Source of the DNA: Aliiruegeria sabulilitoris
GTDB taxonomy: Bacteria > Pseudomonadota > Alphaproteobacteria > Rhodobacterales > Rhodobacteraceae
Assembly (NCBI RefSeq): GCF_001558155.1
Contig: NZ_LOAS01000022.1
Span: 62,001 to 126,000, forward strand
Direction: 5' to 3'
Length of the DNA: 64,000 nt
Below are positions 1 through 8,968 of the stretch, in pieces. The position numbers and the translations under genes were made by a program. The notes beneath the pieces are model-generated. The model was given only the letters and a program-made list of their open reading frames with translations, made no database searches and was not told the DNA's origin. The first letter of the stretch is position 1. Each line of letters starts with the position of its first letter.

Positions 1-329
1 TCGTGGGCCTCGGCGAGCGGCGGCACCACTTCCCCGCCCAGCTTTCGGGCGGCGAGCAGCAGCGTGTTGCCATCGCCCGCGCCATCGCCAAGCAGCCCGA
101 CGTGCTGTTCTGCGACGAGCCCACCGGCGCTCTGGATTCCACCACTGGTCGCGCGGTGCTCAAGGTGCTGGCCGATGTCAACGCCGCGCTCGGCACCACC
201 GTGCTCATGGTCACCCATGCCGCCGCAACCGCCGCCATGGCCCATCGCGTCATCCATTTCGCCGACGGCGCCATCCGCGACGTCGTGCCCAACGCCAGCC
301 GCCTCGCACCGGAGCAGATCGAATGGTGA
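1..329 (+). CDS. ABC transporter ATP-binding protein, C-terminal part (gene cut by window start)
   Basis: This is the nucleotide-binding subunit of an export-type ABC transporter of the LolD/MacB/DevA class; only the last ~108 residues lie in the window, with codons beginning at position 3. Visible are the ABC signature LSGGEQQ (residues 14-20 of the visible part), Walker B VLFCDEP (34-40) followed by the D-loop TGALD, and the switch histidine in MVTHA (72). The Walker A region is upstream of the window. The stop overlaps the start of the downstream permease gene by 7 bp, so the two are translationally coupled. With the permease and the HlyD adaptor it forms a DevABC/MacAB-like exporter in the inner membrane. 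The family is certain; the substrate is unknown. Confidence 0.93.
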   Translation, partial: VGLGERRHHFPAQLSGGEQQRVAIARAIAKQPDVLFCDEPTGALDSTTGRAVLKVLADVNAALGTTVLMVTHAAATAAMAHRVIHFADGAIRDVVPNASRLAPEQIEW

Positions 330-2698
330 GCCTTCTCTCCCCGCTCGATCGAAAACTCCTCCGCGACCTCTGGCGCATCAAGGGTCAGGCCAGCGCCATT
401 GCCGTCGTCATCGCGCTCGGCGTGATGACGCTGGTGATGATGACCGGCATCGTGAACACGCTGGAGGAAACGCGCACCGCCTATTACGACCGCTACCGGC
501 TGGCCGATATCTTCGCCCCCGTGGAGCGCGCGCCGGAACGCACGTTGGAGCGGCTGGCCGAACTTCCCGGGGTCTCTGCCGTCGAAAGCCGGGTGACGGG
601 CATGGCGCTGGTGGAGATCGCGGAGGAGCTGATCCCGATCCGGGCACAGGCTGTCTCGCTGCCCGAGCACGGCCCCGCGTGGCTCAACGATATCTTCCTC
701 GCCGAGGGGCGAATGCCCAATCCCGACCGCGCCGACGAGGTGCTGCTGCTCAAGGGCTTCGCCGATGCCCGCGAGCTCAGGCCCGGCGCACGGCTCTCGG
801 CCACGATGAATGGCGCACGGCGCAACTTCCACGTCACCGGCCTCGCCCAGAGCCCGGAGTTTCTCTATACTACCGCCCCGGGCGAGCTTATCCCCGACGA
901 TGCCCGCTTTGCCGTGCTCTGGATGAGCCAGGACACGCTCGCCGCCGCCTATGACATGCAAGGCGCCTTTAACGAGGCACTGGTCGCGCTGGAGCGCGGC
1001 GCCTCCGAGGCGGCGGTGCTAGACGCGGTGGACCATGTGCTCGACCCGCTGGGAGGGCTTGGCGCCTATGGGCTGGCCGACCAGCAGTCCAATTTTTTCA
1101 TCAGCGAGGAGATCAACGGCGCCCGTTCTACCTCGGTCTCGGTGCCACCCATCTTTCTCGGCGTCTCCGCTTTCCTGCTCTATATCGTCATCAACCGCAT
1201 CGTGCAGGCCGAGCGCGAGGAGATCGGACTGCTCAAGGCCTTCGGCTATACCGATTGGGAGGTCTCGGCCCATTATCTCAAGCTGATGCTGGTCATCGCC
1301 ATCGGCGGCGCGATCTTCGGCTCCGGCCTCGGTATCGTCTCCGGCCGCGCGATGGCGGGTGTCTACCAGGAATACTACAAATTCCCCTTCCTCGTTTTCG
1401 AGTTGGAACCGCGCAGCTTCGTGCTTGGCCTCGCCATCTCCATCATCTCGGCCTGCGCGGGCGGCTTCGGCGTGCTGCGCGGTGTGTTCCGCCTCAGCCC
1501 GGCCGTGGCCATGCGCCCGCCGGCGCCGGCCGATTACAGCCGCACGGGCCACGCCGCCGGCCTCTCCCGCCGCCTGCTGGACCAGCCCGGCCGCATGGTG
1601 CTGCGCCGGCTCCAGCGCCAGCCGGGGCGCATGTTCGGCGCGGCCATCGGCATCGCCACCGGCATGGCGCTCTCCGTGGGCATGATCGGCGTGCAGGTCG
1701 GCTTCAACCAGACGATCGAGCTGTCCTTCTCCGTGCTCGACCGCTCCGACGCCCAGATCACCTTCACCCATGCCATGTCCGACAAGGTGATCTACGAGCT
1801 CGCCCGCCTGCCCGGTGTCGAGGAGGTCGAGCCGGTCCGCTACGTCTCCGTTCTGCTCCGGCACGATTTCCACGACCATCGCGGCGCTATCAACGGGCAG
1901 CTTTCCGAACCGCGACTGGCCCGCGCGATGGACAACAAGCAGCGCCCACTGCCCCTGCCCGAGCAAGGGATCGTCCTCTCCACCACGCTGGCGCGCGTGC
2001 TCGACGCAAGCCCCGGCGACACGATCACCGCCGAGATCCGCGAAGGCCGCCGCCCGGTGCTCTACCTGCCCGTCGTGGCCGTGGCCGACTCCCTGCTCGG
2101 CTCGCCCGCCTACATGCATATCGACGCGTTGAACGGCGCCCTGAACGAGCCCGGGCGGGTCTCCGGTGCCTATCTCCGGATCGACGAGGACGCCGCGGAG
2201 TCGGTTTTCCGCGCCGTGCGCGACATGCCCGGCGTTGCCGGGATCGGGCTGAAACAGGATATGCGCAATTCGATCCAGTCGATCATGGATAGCGGCATGG
2301 GCGCGATGCGCTTCATCATGCTCGGCATTGCCGGCATCGTCACCTTCGGCATTGTCTACAATTCTGCCCGCATCGCCTATGCCGAACGCGCGCGGGACCT
2401 GGCCAGCCTGCGGGTGATCGGGTTTTCGCGCGCCGAAGCCGCCTTCGTGCTGTTGGGTGAGCTGGGCTTGATCACGCTCACCGCGCTGCCGCTGGGCGCG
2501 CTCATGGGCTATGGCATGGCGGCGCTGGTTTCTGCCGCCTTCTCGACCGAGGTCTATTCGATCCCGCTGATGTTCGATGCCCACACGGTGGGAACCGCCG
2601 CGCTGGCGGTGCTGGTCTCGGCGGCGCTGTCGGGTTGGCTGGTGAAGCGGGACCTTGACAGGATCGAGCTGGTCTCGGCACTGAAGACACGGGAGTAA
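323..2698 (+). CDS. FtsX/MacB-family ABC transporter permease, 791 aa
   Basis: This is an inner-membrane subunit of a tripartite exporter. It has the duplicated MacB_PCD/FtsX layout of long permeases: an N-terminal membrane segment (about residues 15-40), a large periplasmic domain, three membrane segments around 270-390 (FtsX core), a second periplasmic block, and a final three-segment FtsX core around 655-780. A four-residue overlap with the ATPase gene and only 5 bp to the HlyD gene support one operon. The N-terminus [22 protein letters not shown] is typical of permeases paired with HlyD-type adaptors. What is exported cannot be told from sequence; lipids, peptides or macrolide-like compounds are the usual possibilities. 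Confidence 0.9.
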   Translation: MVSLLSPLDRKLLRDLWRIKGQASAIAVVIALGVMTLVMMTGIVNTLEETRTAYYDRYRLADIFAPVERAPERTLERLAELPGVSAVESRVTGMALVEIAEELIPIRAQAVSLPEHGPAWLNDIFLAEGRMPNPDRADEVLLLKGFADARELRPGARLSATMNGARRNFHVTGLAQSPEFLYTTAPGELIPDDARFAVLWMSQDTLAAAYDMQGAFNEALVALERGASEAAVLDAVDHVLDPLGGLGAYGLADQQSNFFISEEINGARSTSVSVPPIFLGVSAFLLYIVINRIVQAEREEIGLLKAFGYTDWEVSAHYLKLMLVIAIGGAIFGSGLGIVSGRAMAGVYQEYYKFPFLVFELEPRSFVLGLAISIISACAGGFGVLRGVFRLSPAVAMRPPAPADYSRTGHAAGLSRRLLDQPGRMVLRRLQRQPGRMFGAAIGIATGMALSVGMIGVQVGFNQTIELSFSVLDRSDAQITFTHAMSDKVIYELARLPGVEEVEPVRYVSVLLRHDFHDHRGAINGQLSEPRLARAMDNKQRPLPLPEQGIVLSTTLARVLDASPGDTITAEIREGRRPVLYLPVVAVADSLLGSPAYMHIDALNGALNEPGRVSGAYLRIDEDAAESVFRAVRDMPGVAGIGLKQDMRNSIQSIMDSGMGAMRFIMLGIAGIVTFGIVYNSARIAYAERARDLASLRVIGFSRAEAAFVLLGELGLITLTALPLGALMGYGMAALVSAAFSTEVYSIPLMFDAHTVGTAALAVLVSAALSGWLVKRDLDRIELVSALKTRE

Positions 2699-2703
2699 GG
2701 GAT

Positions 2704-3936
2704 ATGGCGTCGAAGAAAACATCCCGCAGGCTGATCACCTTCGCAATCCTCGCCGCGCTCGCCGGCGCGCTGGCATGGGCGTTTCGTCCGCAGCCGGTGC
2801 TTGTGGACATGGCCACGGTCACGCGCGGCCCGATGATGGTGACCATCGACGAAGAGGCCCGCACCCGCGTCCATGAGCCCTATGTCGTCTCCACCCCGGT
2901 CGCCGGTCGCCTGATGCGGGTCGAGGTCGAGCCGGGCGATACGGTCGCGCGCGGCACGACCGTGGTGGCGCAGATGCTGCCGATCAACCCCTCCGCGCTC
3001 GACATCCGCACCCGTGAACAGGCGCGTGCGGCGGTGACGGCGGCGGAGGCCACGCTGCGGGTGGCCCGCGCCGATCTGAACAAGGCCATCGCCGATAACG
3101 ACCTTGCGCAATCGGACCTCGCGCGCGCCGAACGGCTGACGACGAGCGGCACGCTGTCACAAGCCTCGCTGGAACGCGCGCAATCTGTCGCCCGCGCGGC
3201 ACAGGCCACGCTCGACACCGCCGAGGCCGCCATTTCCATGCGCGAGGCCGAGGTGGACACCGCCCGCGCCCAACTCATCGGTTTCGACGATCATGGGCTC
3301 GCCGCCGCGCTCCAGATCACCCGCGAGAGCGCCACGCCGCTCTTCGCCCCGGCGTCGGGCCGCATCCTGCAGGTGATGCAGAAGAGCGAGACAACCCTGC
3401 CCGTCGGCACGCCGATCATGGAGATCGGCAATATCGAGGACGACCTGGAGGTGGTGGTCGAACTGCTCTCCACCGATGCGGTGCAAGTCGATATAGGCGA
3501 CCGGGTGATCATCGACAAATGGGGCGGCGCGGAACCGCTCGCGGGGAAAGTGGTTCGGGTGGATCCGTGGGGCTTCACCAAATATTCCGCGCTCGGCGTG
3601 GAGGAGCAGCGGGTGAATGCCCGTATCCGCTTCACCGATCCGCCCGAGACGCGCGCCGCCCTCGGGCATGGCTACCGGGTGGAGGCGCGGATCGTCGTCT
3701 GGGAAAAGGAAGACGCCATCATCGCGCCCGCCAGCGCAGTTTTTCGCGCGAATGGTGGACATGCCGTGTTCGTGGTCCAGAACGGTGTCGCGGAGATGCG
3801 CCCGGTCGAGGTCGAGCGGTCCAACGGGCTGCAAAGTTCGATCAAGTCGGGACTGGAGCAGGGCGAGACGATCATCCTCTACCCGGCACCGGGACTGAGC
3901 GCGGGCACCAAGGTGGCCCGTCGAATGGAATCCTGA
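2704..3936 (+). CDS. HlyD/RND-type periplasmic adaptor subunit, 410 aa
   Basis: This is a membrane-fusion (adaptor) protein linking the ABC permease to the periplasm and probably to an outer-membrane channel. It starts with a signal anchor (basic KKTSRR, then a hydrophobic stretch at residues 10-27), followed by a lipoyl/barrel-sandwich half (about 58-85), a long Ala/Arg-rich alpha-helical hairpin (about 95-185, where a coiled coil is expected), the second lipoyl half (TPLFAPASGRIL, about 208-220) and beta-barrel/membrane-proximal domains to the C-terminus. The start has a good Shine-Dalgarno stretch (GGGAGTAAGGGAT) just upstream, and the gene follows the permease by 5 bp. Third and apparently last gene of the exporter operon. 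Confidence 0.9.
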   Translation: MASKKTSRRLITFAILAALAGALAWAFRPQPVLVDMATVTRGPMMVTIDEEARTRVHEPYVVSTPVAGRLMRVEVEPGDTVARGTTVVAQMLPINPSALDIRTREQARAAVTAAEATLRVARADLNKAIADNDLAQSDLARAERLTTSGTLSQASLERAQSVARAAQATLDTAEAAISMREAEVDTARAQLIGFDDHGLAAALQITRESATPLFAPASGRILQVMQKSETTLPVGTPIMEIGNIEDDLEVVVELLSTDAVQVDIGDRVIIDKWGGAEPLAGKVVRVDPWGFTKYSALGVEEQRVNARIRFTDPPETRAALGHGYRVEARIVVWEKEDAIIAPASAVFRANGGHAVFVVQNGVAEMRPVEVERSNGLQSSIKSGLEQGETIILYPAPGLSAGTKVARRMES

Positions 3937-4036
3937 GAACGCCTCTACGCCATCGCCACCGAGCTCGCGGCCCGGCTGATGGCCAGGGCACTGATGAGCT
4001 TTCCGGTTTCCTACAAGTCTACCTTGCTTGCCGGCG

Positions 4037-4060
4037 GCGGTGGGAGCTGACTCCCGCCGC
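4037..4060. terminator. hairpin between convergent genes
   Basis: A 10-bp stem with one G-U pair (GCGGTGGGAG / CTCCCGCCGC) and a CTGA loop lies between the converging exporter operon and the TRAP/UspA operon. There is no clear T-tract on either side, so intrinsic termination is only possible, not shown. Confidence 0.35.
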
Positions 4061-4065
4061 GCCGT

Positions 4066-4494
4066 TCAGCTACGCACCACGAAGACGGATTGCTTCGCGT
4101 GGCGGACAACCCGGGCCGCGTTCGGGCCCAGAAGGTAATCCTCGAACTCCGGCTTGTGCGAGCCGAGCACGATCATGTCGGCCCCGATCCGGTTCGCCGT
4201 CTTGAGGATATTGTCATAGATATGCCCCTTCACGACAGTCAGGTCGTAGCGGATCTCATCCGGCACTTCCTTGGCGGCCCACTCCTCAAAGCGGCGTTTC
4301 TCGTCCTCGACCATTTTCCGGGACTGCTCCGCCGAGAAGAACGAGCCGACAACGGACATGCCGAAATCGGGGATGACATTGATGATATGCAGCCCGGCAT
4401 CATAGGCGCGGGTGAGTCGGAAGGCCGCCTCCGCAACCCGATGTGCCATTGGACCATCATTGAGGTCGATGGCCACGAGGATGGATTTATACAT
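4066..4494 (-). CDS. Universal stress protein, TRAP-associated (TeaD-like), 142 aa
   Basis: A single UspA domain fills the protein: the beta1 start MYKSILVAIDLND, then IINVIPDFGMSVVGSFF, and the C-terminal segment VLGSHKPEFEDYLLG...VVRHAKQSVFVVR. The usual nucleotide-binding motif G-2x-G-9x-G(S/T) is altered here to GSHK...LLGPNA, so ATP binding should not be assumed. Proteins of this subtype are encoded with TRAP transporters; Halomonas TeaD, which binds ATP and modulates ectoine uptake, is the known example. The gene follows the fused TRAP permease by 11 bp on the same strand, so it is the last gene of the operon. Role inferred: cytoplasmic modulator of the adjacent transporter. Confidence 0.9.
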   Translation of the reverse strand: MYKSILVAIDLNDGPMAHRVAEAAFRLTRAYDAGLHIINVIPDFGMSVVGSFFSAEQSRKMVEDEKRRFEEWAAKEVPDEIRYDLTVVKGHIYDNILKTANRIGADMIVLGSHKPEFEDYLLGPNAARVVRHAKQSVFVVRS

Positions 4495-4505
4495 CTGTTG
4501 GCTCC

Positions 4506-7148
4506 TCAGAACGCGGGTTGAACGGCCCGCGGGCGCTGGATCAGGACAATCCCGGCCAGCAGCAGCAGAGCGGGAAAGAAGAAGATCTCCTTGGGCATCC
4601 GATCGTTCTCGATCTGGACTTCGCTGATCACGACCGGCGTATCGCCGTAGAAATCATACTGGTTCGCCAGCTCCTCGAAGAAAGGTGTACCAAAGAAAGG
4701 CTCTTCAAGCACCAATTGATCGCCTTCCGGCAAGATTGCCAGCCCCTGGGCTTGCAAGGCTGCATCCGTGTCACCAAGGACCGCTGGAATGACGATGGTG
4801 GAACTTCGCGGGTCGCTCGTGTCGTAATCCGGCCCCGCCACGACGAGGCGTATAAACGCGCCATCCTCCTGTTCGGCCATGGCCGTGACCGCGGCCTCGC
4901 CGGTGAGGTGGGAGTATTTCTCCGTGACCTGATCAAGGAAGTAGCCGGGTCGGAACAGCATGAAGGCGATGAAAAGCAGCACCACACTCTCCCAGACACG
5001 CGACTTGGCAAAGAAATAGCCCTGTGTAGCGGCAGCAAAGAGCAGCATCGCCAAAAGGCTGACGCAGAAGACCATAACCGCCTTGAGCGGCCCGACATTG
5101 ATCAGCAGCAGGTCGGTATTGAAGATGAAAAGGAAGGGCAGAAGCGCCGTCCGGATCGAATAGAAGAACGCCGTGAGGCCCGTGCCCAGCGGATCGCCGC
5201 GCGAGATGGCCGCCGCCGCGAAACTGGCAAGCCCAACCGGTGGTGTCACATCCGCCATGATCCCGAAATAGAACACGAAGAGGTGCACCGCGATCAGTTC
5301 CACCACGAGGCCGGACTGGGCCCCAACCGTCAGGATCACCGGCACCATGAGCTGGCTGACCACGATGTAATTGGCCGTGGTCGGAAGGCCCATGCCGAGA
5401 ATCAGCGACAGGACGGCCACGAGGATCAGCAGGATCATCAGGTTCCCGCCCGAGATCACTTCGATCACCTGGCCGATCACCTGGTGGGCGCCGGTCAGCG
5501 AGATGGTGCCAACGATGATGCCGACAGCACCGGTGGCAACACCGATCGAGGTCATGTTGCGGGCACCGGCAATCAGGCCCTGGACGAAATCGCCGAACCC
5601 TTCGATCACCTCGTTGCTGATCGCCTCGCCCCGGAAGAACGCCTTGAGCGGGCGGTGGGTGACGGCGATGAAAATCATCGCGATTGTCGCCCAGAAGGCC
5701 GAGAGCGCCGGCGACAGCCGGTCGAGCGTGGCGGTGTCGACCATCAGGTTCCAGACCAGCACGAAGATCGGCAGGGCGTAGTACGAGCCGCCGATCATCG
5801 TCGGTGTGAGCCGCGGGGCCACCGGCGCCTTTTCGGGGTCGTCCACCTCGATATCGGGGTATTTCGCCGCGACATAGACCAGCGCCAGATAGGCGACGCC
5901 GAGAATGCCGACCGAGAGGTAGAGCGATGTGCCGGCCATCACCGGGTCGAGCAGCGAGCGCAGCAGGATCACCGCATAGGTGATGACGCCGAGGCCGAGA
6001 AAGCCGGTAAGGAACAGCAGCGCGATAAGCAGAACGCCGAGCTTGCGGCCCTGTTTCTCAAGCCCCTGCAACCCGAGCTTCAGGCTCTCCAGGTGCACGA
6101 TATAGAGCAGCGCGATATAGGAGATTATCGCCGGCAGAAACGCGTGCTTGACCACGTCGATGTAGGGAATGTTCACATACTCGACCATCAGGAAGGCAGC
6201 GGCCCCCATGACGGGCGGCGTGATCTGACCGTTGACCGAGGAGGCCACCTCGACGGCGCCCGCCTTGTTGGCCGGAAAGCCGATGCGCTTCATCAGCGGA
6301 ATGGTGAAGGTGCCGGTGGTCACCGTGTTGGCGATGGAGGAGCCGGAAATCAGGCCCGTCATCATCGAGGAGAGCACCGCGGCCTTGGCCGGGCCACCGC
6401 GCAGCGCGCCCAGAAGCGCGATCGCGACCTTGATGAACCAGTTGCCCCCGCCGGCACGGTCGAGCACCGCGCCGAAGAGCACGAAGAGGAAGATCATCGT
6501 CGTTGAAACGCCGAGCGCCACGCCGAAGACGCCTTCGGTCTGCATCCAGTAGTGGCCGAGTGCCTTGGACACCGAGGAGCCGCCGTAATTGGTCAGCTCG
6601 CGCACCCATTGGGAATATCCCCCGAAGAAGGTGAAGGCGACAAAGACCGAGGCGATGACCACCAGCGGCATGCCGAGCGAGCGGTAGACAGCGATCATCA
6701 GCACGATCACGCCCATGGCGGAGATGACGATGTCGGTCGGGCTCCACAATCCGGGGCGGTCGGCGATGTCCAGCCGGAAGACCACGAGATAGAGCGTGGC
6801 GGTCAGGCCCAGGGCGACGAGCAGCCAGTCATACCAGGGGATGCGGTCATGGTCGGCCTTGCGAAGCGGGAAGGCGAGCGTCGCCAGCGTCAGCGCGAAG
6901 GCCAGGTGGATGAAACGGGCCTGCGTGACCAGCAGGGCAAAGAAGGACATGCCGGTATATTGGGCCAGCATGCCCGGCACGCGCGAGGCGATATAGAGCT
7001 GGAAGACCGACCAGGTGATGCAGATGCCGAGGAACAGGCGCGCCTGCCAGCCTCCCGGGTCGCGCGCACCGGTATCGGCTTCGGCGACGATATCATAGGC
7101 GGCGTCATGCGCGGCGCTTTGATGAGTGTCCTTGTCGGTCATGTGCAT
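4506..7148 (-). CDS. TRAP transporter fused permease (4TM + 12TM), 880 aa
   Basis: This is the membrane component of a TRAP-TAXI uptake system, in which the small (DctQ-like) and large (DctM-like) subunits are fused; 880 residues is somewhat longer than many fused members. About sixteen hydrophobic segments are visible. The DctM-like domain carries the characteristic blocks GPAKAAVLSSMMTGLISGSS and MGLPTTANYIVVSQL. A ~130-residue C-terminal extension ends in one more hydrophobic helix (FFFPALLLLAGIVLI). Transport would be driven by an ion gradient. ATG at 7148 is used here; ATG at 7142 is equally possible because a GGGG run lies 6 bases before it. The binding protein gene is upstream and the UspA gene downstream. 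Substrate unknown; TAXI systems take up organic acids and amino acids. Confidence 0.93.
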   Translation of the reverse strand: MHMTDKDTHQSAAHDAAYDIVAEADTGARDPGGWQARLFLGICITWSVFQLYIASRVPGMLAQYTGMSFFALLVTQARFIHLAFALTLATLAFPLRKADHDRIPWYDWLLVALGLTATLYLVVFRLDIADRPGLWSPTDIVISAMGVIVLMIAVYRSLGMPLVVIASVFVAFTFFGGYSQWVRELTNYGGSSVSKALGHYWMQTEGVFGVALGVSTTMIFLFVLFGAVLDRAGGGNWFIKVAIALLGALRGGPAKAAVLSSMMTGLISGSSIANTVTTGTFTIPLMKRIGFPANKAGAVEVASSVNGQITPPVMGAAAFLMVEYVNIPYIDVVKHAFLPAIISYIALLYIVHLESLKLGLQGLEKQGRKLGVLLIALLFLTGFLGLGVITYAVILLRSLLDPVMAGTSLYLSVGILGVAYLALVYVAAKYPDIEVDDPEKAPVAPRLTPTMIGGSYYALPIFVLVWNLMVDTATLDRLSPALSAFWATIAMIFIAVTHRPLKAFFRGEAISNEVIEGFGDFVQGLIAGARNMTSIGVATGAVGIIVGTISLTGAHQVIGQVIEVISGGNLMILLILVAVLSLILGMGLPTTANYIVVSQLMVPVILTVGAQSGLVVELIAVHLFVFYFGIMADVTPPVGLASFAAAAISRGDPLGTGLTAFFYSIRTALLPFLFIFNTDLLLINVGPLKAVMVFCVSLLAMLLFAAATQGYFFAKSRVWESVVLLFIAFMLFRPGYFLDQVTEKYSHLTGEAAVTAMAEQEDGAFIRLVVAGPDYDTSDPRSSTIVIPAVLGDTDAALQAQGLAILPEGDQLVLEEPFFGTPFFEELANQYDFYGDTPVVISEVQIENDRMPKEIFFFPALLLLAGIVLIQRPRAVQPAF

Positions 7149-7319
7149 CCCCGTTCGCGAGATTTGTGTGTCACGGGCGTTGTGCCCTTGCGGCGATCAC
7201 GCCGGGTTCGGAGATCTTTCAGGGCCTTGCCCCGGTTCCGCGTTGCGGGTCTCCCCCGGAAATACCTTCAAAATACTGAAAAGCTGTCGCCGGATTCTGC
7301 GCGTTGAATTGCGTTTATA

Positions 7320-7347
7320 CGGGGGCGCGCGACGTTCGGCGCCCCCG
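7320..7347 (-). terminator. intercistronic hairpin after the TAXI binding-protein gene
   Basis: A perfect 9-bp GC stem (CGGGGGCGC / GCGCCCCCG) with a 10-nt loop lies 27 bp downstream of the TAXI gene stop and upstream of the TRAP permease gene. There is no U-tract, so it looks more like an mRNA 3'-end stabiliser or partial attenuator that lets the binding protein be made in excess over the permease. Confidence 0.5.
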
Positions 7348-7373
7348 CAAATGTCAGGAAGGACCCACGAGGT

Positions 7374-8336
7374 TTACTCGATCAGGCCAAGTTCCTTGTA
7401 GGCTTTCTCGGCGCCCGGGTGCAGCGGGGCAGAGAGACCGTCCTTGACCATTTCTTCGGCCTTGAGGTTGGCGAAGGCCGGGTGCAGGCCGCGGAAGGCG
7501 TCGAGGTTTTCCATCACCGCCTTGGCGACGACATAGGCAACTTCGTCCGAAACATCGGCAGAGGTCACGAAGGTGGCGCCCACACCGAAGGTCGTGGTTT
7601 CCTTATCGGTACCAGCATACATGCCGGCGGGGATCGTGGCGACACGGTAGTAGGAATTCTCGGACACGAGCTTGTCGATCGGCTCGCCGACCACGTCCAC
7701 GAGCCGCACGTCGCAGGTGGTGGTGGCTTCCTTGATGGCAGCGGCCGGGTGGCCGATGGTGTAGATCATCGCGTCGATGTTGTTGTCGCAGATCTCCTTG
7801 GCCATCTCGGCGCCCTTGAACTCGGTAGCGAGACCAAGGTCATCCATGCCGATGCCAAAGGCGGCCATGACCACTTCCATCGTGGCGCGCTGGCCGGAAC
7901 CGGGGTTACCCACGTTCACGCGCTTGCCCTTGATGTCTTCGAATTTCTCGATGCCGCTGTCGCCGCGAACCAGCAGCGTAAAGGGTTCGGGATGGACTGA
8001 GAACATGGCGCGCAGCTCGGGGAAGGCGTTGCCCTCGAACTTGGAGGTGCCGTTCAGCGCGTGGTATTGCCAGTCGGACTGGGCGACGCCGAATTCCAGC
8101 TCACCCTGCTTGATCGTGTTGATGTTGTAGACCGAACCGCCGGTGGATTCGACGGCGCAGCGGATGCCGTGCTCCTTGCGGTCCTTGTTCACGAGGCGGC
8201 AGATCGCGCCACCAGTGGGGTAGTAGACGCCGGTCACACCACCGGTGCCGATGGAGATGAATTCGTCCGCAAAGGCTGCAGCGCCGGAGAGGGCGGTGGT
8301 GGCGGCGACCAGTGCGCCGACGAGATGTCTGTTCAT
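7374..8336 (-). CDS. TAXI-family TRAP transporter solute-binding protein, 320 aa
   Basis: This is a periplasmic receptor for a TRAP-TAXI transporter. It has a Sec signal peptide (MNRHLVGALVAATTALSGAAAFA) and the family hallmark IGTGGVTGVYYPTGGAICRLVNK right after it. Other TAXI blocks are AVESTGGSVYNINTI, FGVAQSDWQYHA, and GSGQRATMEVVMAAFG. Length is usual for the family (about 320). The start has a good Shine-Dalgarno (CAGGGAG, 7 bases upstream). First gene of the operon with the fused TRAP permease and UspA protein. Ligand unknown; glutamate/glutamine and other acids are described for the family. Confidence 0.95.
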   Translation of the reverse strand: MNRHLVGALVAATTALSGAAAFADEFISIGTGGVTGVYYPTGGAICRLVNKDRKEHGIRCAVESTGGSVYNINTIKQGELEFGVAQSDWQYHALNGTSKFEGNAFPELRAMFSVHPEPFTLLVRGDSGIEKFEDIKGKRVNVGNPGSGQRATMEVVMAAFGIGMDDLGLATEFKGAEMAKEICDNNIDAMIYTIGHPAAAIKEATTTCDVRLVDVVGEPIDKLVSENSYYRVATIPAGMYAGTDKETTTFGVGATFVTSADVSDEVAYVVAKAVMENLDAFRGLHPAFANLKAEEMVKDGLSAPLHPGAEKAYKELGLIE

Positions 8337-8968
8337 ATGATGTCTCCCTGTCGAAGAGCCGCAGCAGATCGCGGCCTGCCGGAGGTTGAAACGAGTGATT
8401 GAAGAACGTCAAGTCAACCGGGCGCGGTAATTTGTTCGCAGAGAGCCGCCTGGCGCGGCTCGGCGGCGGAAAATTGCGACCTTTTTGACCTTGGGTAAAC
8501 CCCTATGAGGGCGGCGGAAACCGGCCAGATTTGGAACGATTAAATCTTGCCGATATGCCTTTGAGCCGTTCCGGAGCGACCGGACACGACATCTGGTCTC
8601 CGCGCGGGTCGAGCCTCGAGCGCCCCCGCGCCTGCCGATCTCCGCCAGCCGCTCCATATGGTCGCAGGAAAGCAAATGCACAAAAAACAGGCACCAAACC
8701 TCTCGACCGCGGCCCCGCCGCCGCGCCGTCTGCACATCAGGTTGCCGCCGCAGGTGACTGAAAAGGAAAAATTTTGCGCAACCGGGCGGTTGTCGGCTTT
8801 CGACCGTTTCGGGTGCGCGCCCGGCAGATTGGCCGGTTCCCAAGACCTGCCAAGCGTTTCATTTGCTCTTTTGGGCTGAACTACCTACATATTTTTGCAA
8901 CGTGTTGCGGCGGTCACTGGCCCGGGCGTGAAAAAGGCCGACAAAAGGCGTGAAGACAGGGGGAGAAA
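8337..8968. other. 632-bp divergent intergenic region between the TRAP and Mrp operons
   Basis: No convincing gene is present: the open frames here are rich in Arg/Gly/Pro, match no family I recognise and lack a ribosome site. The region should hold the divergent promoters of the TRAP operon and the antiporter operon. A GAGCCGC...GCGGCTC hairpin lies at 8443-8461, within the likely TRAP leader. A possible Mrp promoter is listed separately. Confidence 0.6.
8863..8891 (+). promoter_or_regulatory. candidate sigma-70 promoter of the Mrp operon
   Basis: TTGCTC (8863-8868) and TACATA (8886-8891) are separated by exactly 17 bp, about 75 bp before the mrpA start. A small perfect palindrome GCAAC-GT-GTTGC follows at 8897-8908, at the expected start of transcription, and could be an operator. 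Both are pattern matches only. Confidence 0.4.

Noticed and set aside
4518-6506. 662-codon plus-strand open frame opposite the TRAP permease
   Set aside because: Charged, low-complexity translation antisense to a membrane protein; no supporting signals.
8409-8843. 144-codon minus-strand frame between the TRAP and Mrp operons
   Set aside because: Arg/Gly-rich, overlapped by frames in other phases, no ribosome site and no family resemblance.
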